A DNA stretch of 23,919 bases from Ilyonectria destructans (lineage: Eukaryota > Ascomycota > Sordariomycetes > Hypocreales > Nectriaceae). Shown here in pieces: positions 19,515 through 23,919 of this stretch. The translations under genes and the position numbers were made by a program. The notes below the pieces were generated by a model. That model ran no database searches. It worked only from the letters and a program-made list of their open reading frames with translations, and was not told the DNA's origin. The DNA lies in the NCBI GenBank assembly GCA_020740775.1, contig JAHEWK010000064.1, forward strand, positions 1 to 23,919, in the 5' to 3' direction. Each line of letters starts with the position of its first letter. The first letter of the stretch is position 1.

Positions 19515-19535
19515 TCATCCGGATCAGCCGGATGA
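19515..19535. repeat. 8-bp-arm inverted repeat
   Basis: TCATCCGG and CCGGATGA flank the 5-bp spacer ATCAG. It includes inverted CGG triplets and resembles the GCCGGATC-rich LTR-like segment starting at 20213. It lies about 230 bp upstream of the NLR start. Confidence 0.6.
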
Positions 19536-19580
19536 GGGGCCTTTTGGTCTCGTCATCATGACTAAAGACCAGATATCAAT

Positions 19581-19765
19581 CTACTGAAGATTTCCTTGTA
19601 CAGGGTCTCTCTCCAACAGATTATATACCACCTCACACGGCATTGTAGGCTGCTCAACATCCACATCACGCAAAATCTCAAGGGCTAAAGAGTGACCATA
19701 GGGACCTAAATTCCGCATTTCAAGCGGGACGACCCGTCCCTAGCGATCCTCAATTCGTTTCTACC
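19581..19765 (-). pseudogene. Unidentified C-terminal coding remnant
   Basis: On the minus strand a frame ends in GRVVPLEMRNLGPYGHSLAL, then EILRDVDVEQPTMPCEVVYN and LLERDPVQGNLQ, with TAG at 19581-19583. Further upstream the same frame has several TAG codons where Gln or Trp would fit. It reads like genuine protein with RIP-type stops. I do not recognise the family. It lies upstream of the NLR relic on the same strand. Confidence 0.35.
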
Positions 19766-20212
19766 GCTTCTATCCACGTCGTCGCCAGTCTCGGCTAGTA
19801 CTTGGATGGAGACGGATGTCCAAGAATGAGCGGAGGAACAATTTTCCAGACAAGCAAACCAACCAGCTAAGTTAACCACTCACCGATGCCTGAGTGGAGA
19901 CTCACGTATCTTACCAAGCCCCCCAGTATTCTATTCCATAACATTCCATGAGGAGCCCATGCCGACCATTTCTCCGCGCATCAATGGGTAACTAAGCATG
20001 TGATTGGCGGGTCAAGAAGCGACGGGCTTTATTAAGCAACAGGAGACCGGTCCCCTACGGGGTCCGCCAATTACGGAAGTCCACAAGGCGAAGAGTCTCA
20101 AAACCCGGATTTTGAGTTTTCAGCCTTACTAGGGCAACCCCATCGTTCAATTATCCTTTTGTTTAATTACATATGAGCTCGTATTAGCACGCCCTATTGG
20201 ATTGAGACCTCG

Positions 20213-20436
20213 TGTGGCGGCATAACATGCCGGATCCGGAACGCCGGATCTGCTAATAAGCCGGATACGGCATAGTAACAACGCCGGATCCCGATCCCTT
20301 TGACACCCTGATCTAGATCCCTTTGAGTATAAAATAGGGCCCCTATGACCCTCAATCAATGGAGGACAACCATCTCAATTTACATCATTTGATCAATTAC
20401 TTCTGCTATTGCATATAGCAAATTGCGTATCCAACA
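20213..20436 (+). repeat. Possible LTR (Copia-like) segment
   Basis: A 224-bp segment starting TGTGGCGGCA and ending ATCCAACA, with four copies of GCCGGAT in its first half and a TATAAAATAGGGCCCC promoter-like core in the middle. This arrangement is typical of a fungal LTR. No 5-bp target duplication was found. Alternatively it is the end region of the transposon that follows. Confidence 0.35.
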
Positions 20437-20573
20437 CGCCCTTGAAGAAACCGCTATATAGAGGGGCCAATTTAGTCGGGGGCAATATGAAGTATTTATC
20501 GTCTAGAGCCGTTCGGCCATAAACGGTCCCGTTCGGTTTCCCTTCATATCATCTCTTGTCACGTTGTAACAAG

Positions 20574-21716
20574 ATGGATATGCCCTCATCCCCTCCCACG
20601 GAGTATTATCCACAAACTCGCAGTCGCCATGTATCAATCCGTACGAAGTTCCCTTATGCGACTTTTTGCCCGCATTGTGCCCAACGACTCCCTACGGCCA
20701 CGTCTGCACCTGCCGCTATCGATCTAACGATCGACTCTCCTACAACCGAACGGCAGACTACGGCGCAAACCTCATCAATATGAGGATCTGCTTTAATAGT
20801 ACCCTCTAATACGTCTCGGTCGACTCCTATAAACTATCAACAGGCCACCCATGCTGCTATACAGAACCGTTAGAGCAGTATTGCTGCCACACGGGGTCGT
20901 CAAGAGCCGTTAGTCGTTGAGGTCTACGCTATATTCTGGCTTGGCGAGGGTCATATTGATGGTTCCGTTTCGGGCATCAAGACTCGAGTCTATGATAAGG
21001 GCCTGAAGCTCATGTCAAAGAATACGGGCAATGTTGAGCTCGTACTTTGGCGTAAGTTTGAGTCCCATAAATCAATGATAAAAACAATCATTAAGCAATA
21101 TAACCCAGAAGGAGTCGATCAGAGCGTTAGCTGGACGGTTGTACATTCCGTAACAGCTAATAGTCTTACGTCTGGCCCGTTCGCTTCCATAAGCAAGCGT
21201 ACCAGGCATGTACGCTCGCTGAGTTCTTTCGTCACGCAAATATCCCTATTTCGAGGGAGCGCGCTAAGGTGCAATTGCACTTCTGGTACTTCCATGAGAA
21301 GCCCCAGTCAATTGAAGACATATAGAAGCCATCTAGAGCCGAATGGGGCCGCAAGCGGGCGATCGGCGCTGCACAATACCTGCCTTCGGATGATTTAGAG
21401 TCGGAGAGATCGCTAAGCCCCCCCGAAGCGGAAGATCTCCCGTACGACCAAGTCAGAGTGCATATCGACTATTAAGGAGGAATCCGGGGCAGCAACTGGA
21501 TCTTTGGCGACATTTAAGGAGGAATCTGAAAGTTCTGTTAAGACCGACATCAAGGATGAGATTTACGCCGAAGTTATTGTGGATATAGCTACTGATGATG
21601 CTGTATTGAGTGATCCTTTTGTAAGTGATACCAAGCAGACAGCTATAGCCGGCGAACTGCTAGAGAGGAGGCTCCCTGTTCGCACTACTAGAGGGAAGAA
21701 GAAGAATAGGGATTAG
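20574..21716 (+). pseudogene. Transposon accessory protein (ORF1) of unknown function, broken
   Basis: About 380 residues if unbroken. From the ATG at 20574 (MDMPSSPPTEYYP) it has an N-terminal CPHC pair within FCPHCAQRLPT, then a Ser/Thr/Pro-rich stretch. One frame stays open through TGA and TAG codons to VEVYAIFWLGEGHIDGSVSG, GNVELVLWRKFES and IIKQYNPEGVDQSVSWTVVH. A shift near 21175 leads to FHKQAYQACTLAEFFRHANI and KVQLHFWYFHEKPQSIED. Another shift near 21430 leads to an acidic tail (ATFKEESESSVKTDIKDE) ending in RTTRGKKKNRD and the TAG at 21714-21716. I do not recognise the family. Its position facing the transposase suggests a DNA-binding or accessory role in transposition. Confidence 0.6.
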
Positions 21717-21757
21717 TTTGTGGCTGAATTGCCTAGATCGATTATGTGCTTTGTTCT

Positions 21758-23367
21758 CTATTTAGTCTTCCTCGTCGTTATGATCTTCCCCTCAATTTGG
21801 TCAAAAACAGTATCCATATCAATATCGTACTCCGCTAAGTGATCCCGTATGCGGTTAAGGCCGCCCGTAGGCGTCTGTAATAGCCCAACGGTTGGGTTTC
21901 CCGGCTTGTGATACATTGCTGTAGATTGTTCCGTAGGAATAGGTAGGTTGAGAGTTGCGGTTGTTCAGGCGGATCCTCTGGTTTGTCTTGCCGACCCTCT
22001 AAGATATACTTACAAACAGCCAGTGTGTCTTCTGACAAGTACGCATTAAGGTCAATATGATCCTGTGCGTAGAGATTCAAAAGCGTATCAAGCCATTCCT
22101 GGGGGATAACCTCAGCAAAGCTCTCAACTTGTCGTGCTTCGGGCTGGAAGTAGAGGATCCATAGCTGCCCTGGAACCACATGCAGCCTATTGCTCTGTTT
22201 CCAAATATAATACGAATTCCACAGAAGTACGAACTCGGAGAACTCCATACAAATCAATGGCATAAAAATATATAGCATTGCAATACGGTCAGGTAGGGAG
22301 TCGTTCGTGAAATACCCACGCCCTGTCAGCTCGGAGAAGTACTCCTAGGTCTGTATTAGTACGAGGTCAATAAGAGAGATATTATATGATACGTACTCGC
22401 CAGAACTTAGCCCTATCTTGACTCAGCCGGTGCCACCAACTCTCAATTTTCTCATTATGGGTGCTCCTGCTGTAGACCCAGCAGTCCCGAAAGTGGATAT
22501 CCTGCGGAATACTATCTCGTACGCGCACGCGTTGCTGCGAAAGGTAGAAATGTGCTCCGGCCATAAGGATAGTTTCTCGGCCTCAGTCTGAACGGACGAG
22601 ATTGGGCATAGTTTTTCGTTGTGAAAAAACGCTGAGATATTGGCCAACAACACTTCTTGACGTACCGGATGATATACCAACGTAGAACTATGTAATGAAC
22701 TGTGAGTAAGCGTCAATTGAAGCATAAATCTCAAAGCCCCAAGCCTTAAGTTTATTGTAGGCGTCAAGTGACCAGATAAAGTCAGAGCCTGGGGCGGTCC
22801 ATCCGGCTCGGCGATAATGCATTGTATTCCACCGTTCTGTAATGTTTCCGGGATAAAAGTCGCAGAAGCACTCATATAACGCCCTGCGGCTTAGTACATG
22901 CTGATGCTGGCGGACATATACATAAAGATATGTGCGCCCGTAGGTCTTAAGCATTGTATTCCTTTCGGCCTCATCCGCAAAGAAACAGCGCAGTTCGTCT
23001 ACCAGTAATGCGGTCATCTTAGGGGTCTGACGGCGCCACAGATCAAGTTCCCGTCGAATTCGCTCGAGCCCGTGCTTCGAGATAATAAAGCCTTCGGAGT
23101 GCACTGTAGAAGCATAAAGTGGTCGTTCAAAACCATTCGAAAGAAGAGTTCTCGTATCCGGTCGCGAAGCTCGTCAGAGTCCTGGGTATGCCGCCGTACT
23201 GTAAGATTCCAAGCCTTTAGATTACGTCATAAGGTCGCACGACTAATTTCGAGATTGAATTCGGACTGTAGGCTCGTGAGGATTTGGGGAATAGTAAAGT
23301 TATCATTCTGCTTCCACTCTTGAATTTGGAAGCGGAATGGCGATATATCAATTGAAGGTCGAGGCAT
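21758..23367 (-). pseudogene. rve/integrase-like DDE transposase, broken
   Basis: About 530 residues if unbroken. From the ATG at 23365-23367 (MPRPSIDISPFRFQIQEWKQ) it has an N-terminal HTH-like part, with a stop after EFNLEISRATL and a shift near 23110. It continues GFIISKHGLERIRRELDLWR and YPGNITERWNTMHYRRAGWT. The catalytic core then starts with FIWSLDAYNKLKAWGFEIYA (first Asp). Near 22590 comes VRSD-stop-G (second Asp; the TGA fits a former CGA). RSTHNEKIESWWHRLSQ carries the catalytic Glu. The C-terminal part has MPLICMEFSEFVLLWNSYYI, PEARQVESFAEVIPQEW and, after a shift near 21850, DHLAEYDIDMDTVFDQ, ending at TAG (21758-21760). The fold and DDE pattern are those of the rve integrase superfamily. 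Stops and indels show it is dead. Confidence 0.85.
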
Positions 23368-23560
23368 CTTATCGCGAAAGGCTACCGTTCGTTGCAATAT
23401 GGAGGAGGACCAGAAAGAACGAAGAGAGATTAGGTCGAATGGAGATTGAGGGATTTTTTTTTCATTCTCAGGCAAATTCGCCATTTCAGGAAGAATTATA
23501 TAATCGCACACTATGGGGACTTACGCAGTCGTTTTGCATAGAAAGATTACCTCAATTCAT

Positions 23561-23805
23561 TTAAAGTCAAAAAGTTAAAACTAAAGGCTAAGACCAAATA
23601 AATTTTATTTTAGACTCTAGCTAAGAAATGGGGGTATATAGTCTCTATACGCCTTTATACGCCAGCGCTTACAGCCGTATGCAAAAGTATTGTTTGCAAT
23701 TACCCGTAAATTATGACAGATGTCTAGAGCGGAGGAGGGCTGAAAAACTGAGAGAAAAAAAAAGGATAGTATGGGCTTGTAAGTTCTCGTATTGGGCAAT
23801 ATACC
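23561..23805. other. Spacer between transposon relic and edge gene
   Basis: AT-rich at first, then mixed, with an A-run at 23755-23763. No supported gene. It probably contains the 3' UTR of the edge gene. Confidence 0.5.
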
Positions 23806-23919
23806 TTAGTCCAGCTTCAAAGGAGTGCCCTTCTTCTTCTTCTTGCGCTCAGCAGCCTCCTTAAAGATCTGAGAAATCTTCATGGACGTCTTGCGGTCAA
23901 GGTCCTCGAATGGGTCCGT
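23806..23919 (-). CDS. C-terminal end of an unidentified protein (partial)
   Basis: On the minus strand one frame is open from the window edge to a TAA at 23806-23808, giving 37 residues. It starts TDPFEDLDRKTSMKISQIFK and ends with a lysine run and GTPLKLD. Balanced GC, normal fungal codons and an unbroken frame suggest a live host gene entering from the right. The basic lysine run before a short hydrophobic end is the only visible motif. The product cannot be named from this fragment. A last exon with an intron just outside the window is possible. Confidence 0.5.
   Translation of the reverse strand, partial: TDPFEDLDRKTSMKISQIFKEAAERKKKKKGTPLKLD

Larger units (their letters stand above)
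19289..20212. other. Region upstream of the NLR relic
   Basis: Balanced composition. It should hold the former NLR promoter. It contains a CCGGATGA inverted repeat (19515-19535) and a minus-strand coding remnant (19581-19765). No other gene is supported. Confidence 0.5.
20437..23560. mobile_element. Two-gene DNA transposon relic with rve-like DDE transposase
   Basis: The extent is set by the two dead genes inside plus flanks: an accessory ORF on the plus strand and a DDE transposase on the minus strand, ending 41 bp apart tail to tail. I searched both flanks by eye and found no convincing terminal inverted repeats or target duplication, so the ends are approximate. The integrase-like transposase suggests an IS3EU-like or related superfamily. 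That name is an inference. Confidence 0.55.

Noticed and set aside
20556..20573. Upstream start for the transposon accessory ORF
   Set aside because: The frame extends upstream only through a TTG codon. The first real ATG is at 20574.
20437..23600. Terminal inverted repeats for the two-gene transposon
   Set aside because: Comparing both flanks by eye gave only short matches that chance would supply, so no ends are claimed.

Overview
This window looks like a filamentous ascomycete, probably Eurotiales (Aspergillus/Penicillium-like). The evidence is 51-78 nt GT...AG introns, Zn2Cys6 and NACHT families, a Fot1/pogo transposon, CreA- and AreA-type promoter motifs, and very AT-rich stretches where old repeats carry C-to-T/G-to-A stop codons, as expected from repeat-induced point mutation (RIP). 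The taxonomic call is inference. The window mixes a decaying metabolic gene cluster with transposon relics and a dead NLR-type gene.

Layout. 1-1735: minisatellites (including a 268-nt uninterrupted purine tract), an inverted repeat pair and AT-rich retroelement remains. 1736-3524: a Fot1/pogo element with matching terminal inverted repeats and a dead transposase on the minus strand. 3760-4138: a solo LTR flanked by a 5-bp direct repeat. 4139-5211: an unidentified repeat remnant and a 4 x 23-bp tandem repeat.

5212-16596: a five-gene catabolic-type cluster. It holds an MFS sugar transporter (minus, broken), a Gfo/Idh/MocA oxidoreductase (minus, broken), a VOC/glyoxalase-fold protein (plus, two frameshifts), an intact four-exon short-chain dehydrogenase (plus) and an eight-exon Zn2Cys6 regulator (plus, probable late frameshift). 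Transporter plus two oxidoreductases plus VOC protein plus a local regulator suggests uptake and oxidation of a sugar, polyol or related carbon source. The promoters carry paired CreA-like sites and a dense GATA cluster. The first three genes decay by single-base indels, not by RIP, so this is ordinary loss of a dispensable pathway.

17265-19288: a complete but RIP-ruined STAND/NACHT (NLR-like) gene on the minus strand, with its N-terminal domain, P-loop, Walker B region and post-NACHT segment still readable. 19289-20436: its upstream region, an unidentified coding remnant and an LTR-like segment. 20574-23367: a DNA transposon relic with two convergent genes: an unfamiliar accessory ORF (plus) and an rve-like DDE transposase (minus). 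This is the least familiar system here. 23806-23919: the C-terminal end of an unidentified gene running in from the right edge.
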